Shown in pieces: positions 34,020 to 46,439 of a stretch of DNA of 64,000 nucleotides. The DNA comes from Plantago major (lineage: Eukaryota; Streptophyta; Magnoliopsida; Lamiales; Plantaginaceae): the NCBI GenBank assembly GCA_026545765.1, contig CM048843.1, positions 24,611,646-24,675,645 on the forward strand. Direction: 5' to 3'. The notes beneath the pieces are model-generated. The model ran no database searches and had not been told where the DNA came from. It was given only the letters and a program-made list of their open reading frames with translations. Numbering within the stretch: the stretch's first letter is position 1; every line of letters begins with the position of its first letter. The position numbers were made by a program, and so were the translations under genes.

Positions 34020-35344
34020 TCTCTCAAAGCTCAGACTGAAGGCTTAGATTTTGACGAGTCATATGCACCAGTTGCCAGATTGGATGCAATAAGACTCTTT
34101 CTAGCCTTTGCAGCTCATAAAGATTTCAAAGTTTATCAGATGGATGTCAAAAGTGCATTCTTAAACGGAGAACTTGCAGAAGAAGTTTATGTTGAGCAAC
34201 CACCTGGCTTTGAAGTTTCCTCAGAAAGTAGAATGGTCTATAAACTACAGAAAGCTCTGTATGGACTGAAACAGGTTCCAAGAGCATGGTATGACACTTT
34301 GGCCAAGTATCTTCTGGAAAATGGTTTCAAGAAAGGTGAAGTTGATAAACTTTATTTACCTTAAATCATGACGGGAAACTACTCTTAGTTCAAGTATATG
34401 TTGATGACATCATATTTGGATCTAAGGACAAGCAACTTTGTAATGACTTTGCAAATCTCATTAAAAGCAAGTTTGAGATGAGCATGATGGGAGAAATGAA
34501 TTATTTCCTAGGATTGCAAGTCAAGCAACTCAATGATGGAATATTCACTAGTCAAACAAAGTATGCAAAAGATATGCTCACAAAATTCAATCTTAAGCCT
34601 TCTGAAAAGAATGCTAAGATACCTATGAGCATTGGAACCAAAATGACCTATACTGAATCAGATAAGAGTGTTGAAGAACATAAGTATAGGAAATTGATAG
34701 GTTCACTACTTTACCTCACTGCAAGTAGACCTGATATTCAATATGCCGTTGGAGTATGTGCTAGATTTCAGACAAATCCAATGCAAACACACTACAACAT
34801 TGCTATGAAAATATTAAGGTATGTAAAAGGTACAGTAGATGTAGGATTGTGGTATCCTAAAGAAAGTGGATTGAGTTTAGCTGGGTACTCGAACCGATTA
34901 TCTTGGATCATTGCTTGATAGGAAAAGCACCTCGGGAACTTGTGGGTTCTGGGTACTAGACTTATCTCATGGTTTAGCAAGAAGCAAAACTCAATTGCAA
35001 CTTCTACCACAGAGGCTGAATATATTGCTGCTGGTTGTTGTGCAACACAAATTCTGTGGATACAACAACTCAAAGACTATGGACTCGATGAGAAGAAAAC
35101 TCCCATTTTCTATGATAACACAAGTGCTATTGCGATTACACAGAATCCTAAATTTCATGCCAGAACAAAGCACATTGATGTTAGACATCACTTCATCAGA
35201 GACCATGTTGAAAAGGGCAATATAGAGATACTCAAGATTGGCACTGAAGACCAACTTGCAGATATCTTCACTAAGCCACTACAAGAAAGTAGATTCTTAG
35301 CCTTAAGACATAGTCTTGGACTAATGGAACTACCAATGAACTAG
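34020..35344 (+). CDS. Copia reverse transcriptase and RNase H region (fossil)
   Basis: Several open stretches carry Copia reverse transcriptase motifs ('[18 protein letters not shown]', '[13 protein letters not shown]', 'YVDDIIFGS' near 34,400, '[12 protein letters not shown]', '[12 protein letters not shown]') and RNase H motifs ('[13 protein letters not shown]', '[11 protein letters not shown]', '[12 protein letters not shown]', 'ADIFTKPL'). The family enzyme copies element RNA into DNA in cytoplasmic particles. The region belongs to a fossil and is not intact. Confidence 0.82.
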
Positions 35345-35440
35345 AGAAGAGGTATCTGGAACGGGCATCCAGAGAAGAGGTATCTGGAACGGGTATCCAG
35401 AAAAGAGAAAAGAGAAATCTGGAACGGGTATCCAGAAGTC
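35343..35440 (+). repeat. Short tandem repeat after Copia pol
   Basis: Three imperfect units of about 27-40 bp of the form 'agaggtatctggaacgggtatccag' follow the RNase H end. Each contains GGTATCTGG...GGGTATCCAG, an imperfect inverted repeat. Confidence 0.7.
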
Positions 35441-36131
35441 AAAAAGGCTAAAGAGCAAAAAGATAGCTTAAGATCTCTGAGACGGGAACTCAGATATCTG
35501 AATCACTCTATAAACGGGGAACACAAAAGAGAATAGTATAAATATCTGCAGTCAACTACTCTCTTGAAACTCGCATTATTTCTATCTTGATGAAAAACTT
35601 GGAAAAATCCTAAGTATAAGACAGATTAAGATGCGAACAGTGTCCTTGGTCATACAGAATTGTGATTCAGATAGCAAGTCGCCAAAACTCAATAAATGGG
35701 CACAATTACACTTGCTGATCATTCTTTGAAGCAATGGTGACCCTCGATGAAGTTAAGCGATTGATCTGTACGGTGGAAATTAATTCACAGTAAATAGTGG
35801 ACTGTTGAAATTCAGACATGGCCCACTAAGCATTTAATGCCGAACTAGCTTTTGCTCACGCCTGTTTGCAAATCACAGATACGTACACACAAAATCAATT
35901 TGTATGTATTTATCTATTGGGATTCAACTGCTATATATATAGGATTTTGGCAAATGAAATCACTTTTGCCTAATCCGAAATTTCATCTTGCACAAAAATA
36001 GCAAATCCTTCTCTTGATTCTCTGCAAACCCTCTACAATCTCTGCAAATCAAGATTAAGTTTTTCTGCAAAGAATTACTGAATCAAATCTCTTTCAAACA
36101 CCAATTTCAATTCCCTACACTATATAAAGAG

Positions 36132-37566
36132 ATGGCCTCCAAGAACACTTCAACACAGAAATCCCAAACCTCCACTGGTACTGCTGAAAAGCAAGCACCA
36201 GAGTTGATTATTGTGAACAATCGACTGGTAGGAGTTTTTAATCCTGACCATTGGACTTCAAGTCACAGAATGATTTGGGGTGGTGCCATGGTTGAGGAAT
36301 ACCTCTCTGCTGCAATAGAAAACCAAACTGACAGAAAATTGATTCTTGACATGCTTGAAAAGGCACAAATCAAGGGTTTTCTATCTGCTCGCCCAAGTGG
36401 AATTTCATCACTCGATGTGTTGGAATTTTACAACAACTCCAGGATTATTTCCTGTGTTTCTGAAGGCACTGAAATAGTGTCTATCAAAACCTCAGTCCAA
36501 GGAAAGGAAATCCTTCTGGACTTAACAACTTTCTGTAAGTTGTTTGAGGTTCAAAATCTTGGAAAGGATTTTGAAATAAACACCAAGGATGATGAACTCC
36601 TTGAAGGTGTTAAAGAACTTTACAGTGACGTGTGTGATCTTGAAAAATCAGATACACCCACTGAGTTCAAACTTGCTGACATCCGAACCAGACATCTGTT
36701 GGTTTCTTTGGATGTCTTGGCTTGCATTCTTCACAGATGCTTTGATGGTCTACAAGGAGGTCTTGACGGATAAGCCAAGAACGATGGATCATGATGTTCT
36801 TGCCGAATCAACAAGACAAAAGGCCGGAAAACCCTTTAATCGGGAAAGTACGCCTTCATGAAATTCGTGAAGAAGATTCAAGGCTTCGAGCCTAAGATTG
36901 TCAAAGGACTAGCTGAGCCAAAGGCCACGATGGGTTATGGTCTCAAGATATGCTACTTCTTTGGAAAAGCTTGGCATTGAGCTCGAGAGACTATTTGAAA
37001 TAGCCAAAGAATTTACTCTCTACAAATATGAGTATACAAATCTGATGAAAAAGGTTACTGGGTCTCAGAAAGGTCCTAAGAAGCGAAAATCTGAAAAGAT
37101 ATCTGAAGAAAAGGTTGCGACCAAGAAGCCCAGAACTTCAATAAAGAAGTCTGCTGGCAAATCAGAAGACACACCCAAAGAGGTTGTCAATTCTCAGATA
37201 TCTGCAGGCATTGCCGATGAACTGATAATGGCAGATGAACTCATCAATGCTGCAAAAGAGTTATCAACCATCGAACAAGTAGACTCAAGAAGAGAAAGTG
37301 CTTTCAGAAATGTTGCGACTAATGCAGAAAGCCTTGCTGATGAACTCATAAATGCTGCCAAGAGTGGTGAAAAGCACCAAGCCCCATCTGCAGAAACCGC
37401 AGGAGTTATGGACCAATCAGTTCCTAATGCTGATGAGAGCTCTGATAATGAAGATGATGAACTAGTCATCTCTCAAGTCCTAGAAAGAACAAAGAGGGCT
37501 AAGGTTACTGAAAAAGTAACTAGTGATAAGGTATCTGAAGAAGAACCTACACCACAAAGTTCTTGA
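36132..37566 (+). other. First frames of the Copia 3' region (fossil)
   Basis: Two open stretches (36,132-36,773 and 36,937-37,566). The first starts ATGGCCTCCAAG after a TATA-free leader and would encode a soluble, non-repetitive protein. The second is Lys/Glu/Ser-rich with repeats of 'ADELINAAK'. No catalytic motif was recognised. In related elements such 3' frames are called envelope-like or unknown. I see no signal peptide or membrane segment in these two stretches. Confidence 0.5.
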
Positions 37567-38019
37567 ACCTATAGCAAAGGTTGTTGGTGCAAACACATCA
37601 TCGTGGAATGTCTCTCTTGCACAACTTCACAAAGCCACGATGAGTGGTATTTTAGTCTTTGGCGAGATCTTGATGGAAATGCCACATCTAAAAATCTGGA
37701 AGAACATTCTACTGATCAATCTTCTGCTTCCAGACAACCACAAACACAACAACCACAACAGCCACAAGTGGTTGATGAAATGGTAAATGAACTCCATTTT
37801 GAATTACTAGCAATACAAGATATCTTTGAAGAAAATCAGTAATTGAAAGGTGGTTCTAACTCATCGAGAGAGGGATCAAACTGAGACATCTACTCAGAAT
37901 GATCAACCAGGGGAGGCAACTGAGTTGCATACTCAGGAAAGGTGTGAAGTACCAGAAACTTCAAACAAAGAAACTGCACTGGGACAAGACGACCAATGTA
38001 TAGAAAGGTCACAAGTTCC

Positions 38020-41000
38020 AGAGACCAATCAGCCTGAAATTGCTCAGGTAAATGACTGGTTTAACTCTTACCTTGTGAAAAATTTTATACTTATAAATCT
38101 TGTTTCCTCATAAGAATTTCTTTGTTACAGGCTGAGTTAGAAACGCAGAAACAAGAGGAAGCTGAGAAGCTTGCCTCAGACACTGAAAAAGAGGTCCCTT
38201 CAACCTCAACTCTTGAGAAACTGAGCACATGCCACGGTAAATGATTCTTAAAGAGAACTAATTTTTCAAGAAAATGTTTATGTGCTTATTCATGATTAAA
38301 TGTTTCTAACAGCTCCAACCGAGATGGAAGAAGATAAGGCGAAATGCCGACAAATCCAGAGACCAAGGTTTCTGAAGAATACATCACTGAGCCTTCAAAC
38401 ATGAAGGTATATGACAATCAAGTGACAAGTATTCTTCATCTTGGGTTATCCCTTATCTCTTCTAATATTCAATACTTTCTACTTACAGGCTATTTCAGAA
38501 GTAGAAATGCAAGGGGATAAAGTTGTGACATTCCCTGCATCAATGGAAATTGATGAAGCCCCCAAGGCAACATCACTCGAAAGAACACCAGAAACTGCAC
38601 AAGTTTCTGAGAAAAATGAATCTGAGCTTCCTTTTGAGGAAGTAAGTAGCTCAAATCAGAATTCATTAAAAGCATATTTATGCATAGATTCTTTCAAACT
38701 ATTTCCTAAGTATTGTATTTCTCTCAGGATCAAGAAAGAAAGGTTGATGAGGACCAGACTTCCAAGTCTCCACCTCACAACAAGATATCTGAGACACCAA
38801 TTGTCTCAGTAGAACAAGTCTCTGAGCCTGAAGTACTTACTCAGGTAACTCAGAAACTAAACTACACTACTACTCAGATATCTACAAAAGTTTTGAAACT
38901 CACTCAAAACTCCTTCTTTCAGGCTCAAACAGATGCAAAGCAGGTTCCCATTAAAGAAACAAGGGACCTACTTCTTCAAAGCTCACACCCTGCCAAAGCA
39001 TATTCAATGCTTCAAGAAATGGCAGAAGTTAAGGTGCTCTGATCTCTCTGAAATATTGAGAATCACAGATCAACCAATCAGACGAGCACGAGCTCTTGAC
39101 CTGGAAACATATGTCCAAGCAATGTTCCCTACAGAACAATATACAGTTGCGACTCTACTACATAAGGACTTTTCCAGAGAAGTGGCGCATAGTTTGATAC
39201 ATGCCTTTGAACAGGCAGATGGTCAGACAAGATTACAGATGGCATTCAAGCCACCCCGCCTGATTCTGCAGTTTATACCTTCTGAACAAGAAGAAGTTAA
39301 TGGGCAGAAGATCACTATCCCGGAAGTGATCAATCTTGTATCTGAAGATGATGAGGAGGAAGAAATGAATGAAAATTACTTTGATGAACCTCCCACTGAC
39401 CATCACCAAAAGGATGATAATGACAAAAAGGATGATGATGATGCCCCTGCACCAGGGACCGGAGGAATTTCACAGAGAAACAATGCCTCAGCTGCTGAAA
39501 AGCAAACTGAGAAGACTTCACAGAAATCTCCATCTTCATCACCTCAGAAATCTACTCATCCATCTTCTAACCAACACGCAGTTACTACTGAACAAGTAGT
39601 TGAGCTTTCTGAAGAAACTAATCAGAAAATCTTAAACACTCAAACCAGAAGTGCTCAACTCAGACAACTGTTGGAAGAAGAACAACAGCTCCATCTTCAA
39701 CTGGAAGATCAAATAGCTAAATCAGAGAGATAAGATTGATCAACTACAAGATCTATACTTAGAAGAAATGATTGCTTACTACGAGGTTTAAGAGCTACGG
39801 GATCTCGCAAGAGATCACCAAAGAACTCGACATCAAGAAGAAGTATCTGAAGTCAAGCATGATGCTAAGGCTGCATCATCTTCGAAAGAAGTACCATCCT
39901 CCTCCCAGAAAGGAAAGAAACCAATCTCTGAGATGGTTGCTGGACTCGATACAATCGATGAAAATGTCCAAGAGGATGAAGATCATTGGGCTGATTACTC
40001 AGGTGATGAAGAAGACAAGACTTTGGCAGAGCACCGCAATGAACATCTAGCGGTTTCTCACTTAAAAAGGAAGCTGATTGCTCCTACAATTTTCAGCAAA
40101 CTGCCAAATGTCCACTCCAATGAATACATGAACAGGTACCAAGTACTGGCTCATCTGAAAAAGGAGATGTCTTCACAGAACAAGGAAGTAATTGCCTCAG
40201 TCCCTCCGAATGAGAAAGTTCACCGAGCTCATCACTCGAGAGAACAACTAGCATAGTCATTTCGAGAAGATCTGGGAATGATAAGGGACGATGATGCGTC
40301 TTTAGCTGAAAAAGCTCTTCAAGAGGCAAGTTACACTGCTGGAAAAGCAGATGCCATCCTAGGCCCATTGACAGAGCTCACTGATAAGGACAATGGACTT
40401 ATCAAGCAAAACCAGGAGCTCAAAGTAGAACTTCAGAAGTTGGTCACTGCCTATAACTATTTACAAGGGCATTTTGACTCTCTCTCAGATTCCTTTATGA
40501 GACTGAGTCAGCCAACAATGACTAAGGGGGAAAGAAAGTACAAATCTGGACCTCAAAGTCAGGGGGAATGGGAAGAAGGAGATGAAAACAAGAAGAAATC
40601 TGAGTCAAAGTGCTCAGAAAGGAAGAAGAAAAACTTCCCAGCCACCACTCAGAATCAATGAACCTTCCCAGAAACCTACTGAAGCAACCAAAATGATAAC
40701 AAGGGCCATGGCACAGAAACCTCCAAGGAGTACCAAGGCTCCAAGGAGAAGACAAGTTAGAGGGATTGATGAATCTTCTGAAGAAGAAGAAGAAGAAGAA
40801 GAAGAAGAAGAAGAAGAAGAAGAAGAAGAAGAAGAAGAAGAAGAAGAAGAAGAAGAAGAAGAAGAAGAAGAAGGGCAAATCAAGTCCCTGGGCAATGAAG
40901 AAGGCTGTGAAACTCTCACAAGATCTAATCTTGATGATGATGAAGAGACTGATGAAGATGAAGCTCCTCTTCACAGAAAAAAGAAAATTGAAAGCCTAAC

Positions 41001-41190
41001 TGAGCCCATAGCTGCAAAGCCTTTGGCAGCTAAAACACCCTCTGGAAATACCAAGTCTATCCAGGGTGGTGGTTCTTCAAGCAACAACCCCAAAGAGAAT
41101 TCAAGACAGAGAAGGAACAGATCGAGAGTCGAGCAAAGACAAAGTCAACTTCCACTCGGGCGAAGAAGCCAAAATAGAGTATGTGAAGTA
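38020..41190 (+). other. Copia 3' region with intron-like intervals and charged coiled coils (fossil)
   Basis: From about 38,045 to 38,925 five short intervals of roughly 70-110 bp, each bounded by GTA...AG with T-rich interiors, alternate with short acidic coding-like pieces. Beyond, open stretches (38,933-39,733, 39,933-40,256, 40,278-40,661, 40,582-41,193) encode Glu/Gln-rich helical proteins, including a long poly-Glu run from a (GAA)n tract. I do not recognise a family. The region is broken. Confidence 0.5.
40780..40872 (+). repeat. (GAA)n microsatellite, about 31 units
   Basis: An uninterrupted GAA trinucleotide run inside a coding-like stretch of the Copia 3' region. In the coding frame it gives poly-Glu. 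Long poly-Ser, poly-Phe and poly-Lys frames in other readings are shadows of this run. Confidence 0.95.
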
Positions 41191-42119
41191 TGACAATGAT
41201 TCCTCTCTCTGGTGCATCAATCAAAAGAATGGCTATTGGATTCGAATCAAGCATCTATTGGTAAATTCAAGATTTTAACCAATCCATAAACAACTCATGG
41301 CATGGAGAAAGGATAAACCTACCTTGATCAACACCAATCACATCAAAGCATGGTTGATTTTGAAGTTGTCAAGAGAATGAAGCCATGAAAAGGACCTCTC
41401 GATGATTGTCCATATGGAAAGCCGATGATGTGCACAAAATTCGAATATCACAGTGAACACAAGACCAAGACCACATGAGTCGTTCTATCCGATGAAGATC
41501 AATACAAGGTGACATCGATATCTCGAAGATTATCTACGAATACTTCAAGCTTCGGATATCGAATAGAGCATGCCTGGAAGTGGGGAAAGTACCTATGGGT
41601 CAAGCATTTTGTCAAGAAAAATCCTACCAAAACCTACAAAGAGGTCTGTGGATTTGCCAGAGACACAGAGATGCTCGTCAGAACTCTTCTCTATGATTAT
41701 TCTGATGACATCAAAAGGTTTGGAGATAGGAAATTTGCAGACTGATCCATAGAAATACTGTTGAAGACTTGAAGATTGAAGACTTGAAGACTAGTCTATT
41801 AGGATGTTTACTTGGAGCTTGGTTACTCCTGTTGTCCTAATTTACTATGTAGTTTGTGTATTTTTGCTGACTGAGCTTAACTGTATCATGTATTGAAGTT
41901 ATCTGTAATATTTATTTGTAACTTATCTGAAGAACTTACTCTCAGATAGTATTCTATAAAAGATAACTTGTCAGCAAAGATCACACCTTGTGATTTGGTT
42001 GATGTCTACTTTCTGCACTTAATTATATGAATTGAAAGATCATAAGAAATGATTAAGTGGTGGATTGTTTCCTCATCCAGATTTGTAATAGGTAAAGATA
42101 GTCATCGTTGACTGATCAA

Positions 42120-42132
42120 AAAGGGGGAAATT
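42120..42132 (+). promoter_or_regulatory. Polypurine tract region of the Copia element
   Basis: AAAAAGGGGGAAA directly before the 3' LTR is in the expected position for the plus-strand primer. Confidence 0.7.
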
Positions 42133-43848
42133 TGTTGGGAAATTTCTTGAGAAATTTGTTAGGAATTTTTTGTAAGATATTTTGTAAAGAATATCTATTT
42201 AGTTTTGATCAGCAACATGATGACTTATCTTAGTCTCAGAAAGGTGATTAGTACTCTTGGTTCACTTGAACATTGTAAAAGAGGAAACCCACTAAGTATG
42301 ATAGTCTAGCTAATCTTGTATAGGATGTTAGGTCTCAAAATGTAATTTTTTATTTTATGAAGAGAAGACCAAGAAGAAGACATCCAGGCAGAAAGCTCAA
42401 CGACATTGAAGCCTTGAAGAAAACTGCACAAGATTACTGAATCTGTTGTTTAGATATCTTAACCAGATATCTTGAAGACATGAATAGTTTCAAACAAACT
42501 GTGTCACAAGAGATATCTGAGAAATAAGAGACATATCTGAAAACAAGGAAAGTGTCCACAGATATCTATTCTCAGATACCTTGAGTTTTAACCGCGTTTC
42601 TGAAAAAGGAACATATATATTGCAAACAAAGTTGTTTCAATAAATACAAGTGGTATCTGAAGATTATAGATAAGGACGTGCAAAGAATCAGATAACACTA
42701 GTCTCTGATACAAAGCATAGTTCCGTTGACACTACAGGACAAAAGTATAGTACAATGCATTTAATGCAGACGAGAGATGTGCGAATAAAAGCAACGGCTT
42801 ACGAGAAGAAGACAAAACACCTTTCTGATTATACACAGATATCGATAGTTCGAATTTGAACCTAACGGATACTATTCAAACGGTACTCAAATTCATCTAT
42901 AAATATCAACACTTAGACTGCTTGAGAAGACACACTGAACACCTTGAACTGCATACAAACGCTGAACGTCTTACTCTCTCAAAGCAACTTACTTACTCAT
43001 AAAGCTTTCTGTTGCGACCAAAGCTTTTGATCTTGAGTAACACAGAAGTTCTAAGTGTCCTGATCCTAAACAAGCAAAGCTATCTGTGAAGGAGTTGAAT
43101 TAAAGGATCAACTATCTGAGATTCATTCTCTTGAACAGATATCATAAGACTTAGTCGATAAAATCGAACAAGATACCATCTGTTGTAAAGTGTATTAAGT
43201 AACAGTTCACGAGCTATCGATTAGCGAAAATTTATTAAGATGCTCATCGACAACTCAAACCAAAACCAACACCATAATCTGGCGTGGATGTGAAGTACTT
43301 AGTTTGAAAAATCGGGGAATAACTCAAGGTTCCGGGAGTATAGGAAGTACTTGATTTGGGAAACTAAGGAATAAATCCAAGGTTATTGAGTATAGGAAGT
43401 ACTTAGCTTGGGAAGCTAGGGAATAACTCAAAGGTTTCTGAGTATAGGAAGTACTTGGCTGTGAAAGCCGGGGAACAACTCAGGGGGAACATTTGGTTGG
43501 GAACCAATTGTTAAGAATCTTAGAATAGGATTATTGTAAGGAGAACTCAATTATCTGTTCTAGTGAATTCTAGGTCTCTGACGGATCAAGTGGATTAGTT
43601 GGAGGATTATACCTCCGGATACCACTATACTTGCCGTGTTATTTACCTTTCGTATTTACATTTGAAACACACACACATATTAACTGTTTCTGCACTTATC
43701 TTTATTAAGTCTTCCGCACTCTGATTCTAAGTATCAGATATCTATTCAGATATCTGAGAAATAGTTGTTATCGACAAAAGTTTTAAAAAGACTATTCACC
43801 CCCCCCCCCCCCCTCTAGTCTTTTACTTTGTCGTTATATGGACCAACA
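42133..43848 (+). repeat. 3' LTR of the Copia element
   Basis: A direct repeat of the 5' LTR ending GACCAACA, followed by the right target duplication TTAAG. Long blocks are nearly identical, while differences cluster in short stretches near 42,770-42,830 and 43,150-43,330. Confidence 0.88.
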
Positions 43849-43853
43849 TTAAG

Positions 43854-44722
43854 TTTACTATTTTCGTAGTTATAACATGATAATATTTACTTTACCGTTT
43901 AATAGTCAAGCATGCTTAAGTTTACTAGTTCATTATTCAATTAATTTTTTGTTATCATATTGTATGCACTTGCACGGTTCATGTTCGACAGTTTAGTTTA
44001 AGGTTAACGTTTGGCAGTTCTGTATAGATTTAACGTTCGGAGGTTTTGTGGAAGTTTTTGTTGTATATATTTGACATCCATATTTGGCTTGCAGGATAAT
44101 GTACAATTTGAAATGTTGTAATGAATTAATAATAAAATTCATCACTAAAGATGGATTTCCATTTTGTTTTCATTGTTAACTATATTACTCTGTAGGTTTC
44201 ATGTACTTTTTATAATAAGCCTACTTTAAGTCTACCTTGATTATGGACATGAACATGATATATAATAGACTGCTCTTACTTATAAAGCGCTAAGTAGGCA
44301 GTAGTTTTTTACTTGACTTTGAAGTGTTGCTCTATATAAAGTTTGGAAAACAAGTAAATAAATGAAATTAAAACTAAATTACTTTTGTTCTTAACAATTT
44401 TCATAAACTAGTTAGATGCTTTTCACTAAACATGGATTTCATAACCATCTTTTATAACTACTAAAAAAATTTTGAACTATCCAAGTATAGATGTACCTCA
44501 TCTAAATTTATCGAAGTATATATGAATCTGAGTTAACATTTCTGCAAGTTTTTCATACTATAAATTTGAAATTCATTTTTTTTTTTTTGGAAATAATGTT
44601 TTCAAATTACGTAAAATGGCCAAAGAAAAGTTACTGTTAGGATTTTACTTTGAACCGAAGATGAAAATATAATTGCCATTGAATTTCGCTAACATATTGT
44701 GCACTTCATCTCCTTCGTAGCT
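43854..44722. other. AT-rich spacer upstream of a transposase remnant
   Basis: No gene seen. It presumably includes the leader or intron of the PIF/Harbinger remnant that follows. The phrase AAGCATGCTTAAGTTTACTA near 43,908 echoes the sequence flanking the Copia insertion on its left. Confidence 0.35.
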
Positions 44723-46439
44723 ATGGACCCATTCGGAAATTATTTGGATCCAAGCCAGAGTATGTACGATCCGAACCGGTACTCTTCACCTAATGATAGT
44801 CAATATCGTTTACATCAACAAAACATTCCTGAAAATAACGTCTACAACGGACCCCCTGGATATGAACATTATGCACAATTTCTTGGGGGGGGGGGGTCCT
44901 GAACCAAGGCCAAGTTATCCACCTATTAATCAATACGAATTTCAACGTTTTCACGATCCATACCAGTTTGACGATCATCATTATCATCAGGATTTTGTAG
45001 AGAACCAAAATGTGGGATCTAGTAGCTCGCATCAGCCAAATCACGTCGGTATTTTTTCAGAGCCGGAATTTGAGGAACTAGTTAACATGGACCAGGCCCA
45101 TCTTCTTCAAGAGCAACAACAATATGTGCGGGATCAATCGATGTTGGAGAATGAATATGATACTTTTGATGATGTTGACCCAGATGATCCTTATGACTTT
45201 AGCGGTGATCCTGGTCATGGAACAAAACCAGAAGAGCCGCATGTGGATTCGGATGGCGAGGACGTAATACTGTTTAATTTGTTCGGTGAGGACGAAGATG
45301 TAGCTCTTGTTCTGAACACAACACTTAATCGTATAGTCGAGGGTGTTGCCCAGTTCAAACCGCCCCATATATGGAAGCCTCGTAAGTCCAGGCATAATTC
45401 TATACGCTCTGGGTCGCAGTGGATCCATGAACTCGTGACAGGTCACCCCACCACATTTTATTGGCAACTAAGAATGAAAAGGAAGTTGTTCCTTGAGCTG
45501 CATGACTTGTTAGTCAACACTGGGGGATTGACTGAAGGACTTAGATCATCTATTTCTACAATGCAATCCTTGGCTATTTTTTTAAGAGCAACGACAAGGG
45601 ATATGAAAACTAGGGATTCTGAGAATCAGTTTCAACATTCGACCGAAACTATATCTCGCCACTTCCATAAGGTCCTCGATGCTTTGTGTGCCATTGCTCC
45701 AAATCACATCTTGCAATCGGACATGGAGAATCCACATCCAAAAATTATGGGTGAATCGGCTTTTTTGCCATACTTCAAGGTAAGGTTGTACTAGATCTTA
45801 TATTTACGATTAATATCTCTTGATCTTTAGCAACAAATTCAAGAAACATGATTTTGTCTAATCCATTTTATTATTTAGGATTGCATCAGGGCAATTGACG
45901 GTACTCATATTGACATATCCGTCCGCAAGCAATTTCGCTAGAGATATCGTAACCGTAAAGGAGACACTTCTCAGAATGTAGTAGCCGCATGCGATTTCGA
46001 TGGAATCATTACTTATGTCATGCCTGGGTTTGAAGGTTCTGCGCACGATGCTAAGGTTCTTGAGCATGCAATGGAGCATGATCGGGATAACTTTCCGGAC
46101 CTAGAAAAGCACCAGCAGAAGTATTTACTTGGAGACTCTGGTTGTCTTAACATCATTGGGTTACTCACACCACATAGATCAACCAAATATCATGAGTACA
46201 TAGACAGCGAGCATATAGTGCCAACAGTTGAGGCTGAAGAGTACTTCAATAAACAACATGCTAGGCTACGTAACGTTATCGAACGGGTATTCGGTCAGTT
46301 AAAAACACGTTTCCCAATTTTCAGAAGCAAAATGTCGTTTGGCTGGTCCAGGCGTACTCAATCGAAACTTGTCATTGCCGCATGTGTGATACACAACTTT
46401 ATCAAGAGATGTAGTGCTGCAGTTTTACGCTTGGCGTGA
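44723..46439 (+). pseudogene. PIF/Harbinger transposase remnant (DDE_Tnp_4)
   Basis: A plant PIF/Harbinger transposase, which cuts and inserts DNA at TTA-type targets. Exon 1 runs from ATG 44,723 to 45,779: an acidic, Tyr/Pro/His-rich N-terminus, then a helical region ('TTFYWQLRMKRKLFLELHD', 'LAIFLRATTRD'). A 99-bp GT-AG intron (45,780-45,878) precedes exon 2 with the DDE domain. The catalytic residues are all visible: Asp in 'AIDGTH' (45,897), Asp in 'LLGDSGC' (46,134) and Glu in 'NVIERVFG' (46,281). Two defects are seen. A run of 12 G (44,885-44,896) separates two frames, and an in-frame TAG lies at 45,939-45,941 in exon 2. A C-terminal tail ('MDRWCDKLIKKMWEMHL', near 46,551-46,617) continues in another frame. 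No terminal inverted repeats were found. The G-run difference could also be a read error. Confidence 0.85.

Larger units (their letters stand above)
30631..43848 (+). mobile_element. Ty1/Copia LTR retrotransposon, long-LTR (SIRE/Maximus-like)
   Basis: A 13.2-kb element with LTRs of about 1.7 kb and a perfect 5-bp target duplication TTAAG (30,626-30,630 and 43,849-43,853). After the 5' LTR comes a Met-tRNA-type primer site, then a gag-type frame, a zinc-knuckle-like stretch, reverse transcriptase ('YVDDIIFGS') and a Copia RNase H ending near 35,344. A further 6.7 kb lies before the 3' LTR. It encodes Lys/Glu-rich proteins and is typical in place, though not proven in identity, of the extra 3' frames of SIRE-type elements. 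I did not recognise protease or integrase. The LTRs look about 95-97% identical by eye, suggesting an insertion within the last few million years. The element looks broken, with several breaks. Confidence 0.88.

Noticed and set aside
40522-40974. Long poly-Phe, poly-Ser and poly-Lys frames on both strands
   Set aside because: They are readings of the (GAA)n microsatellite in non-coding frames.
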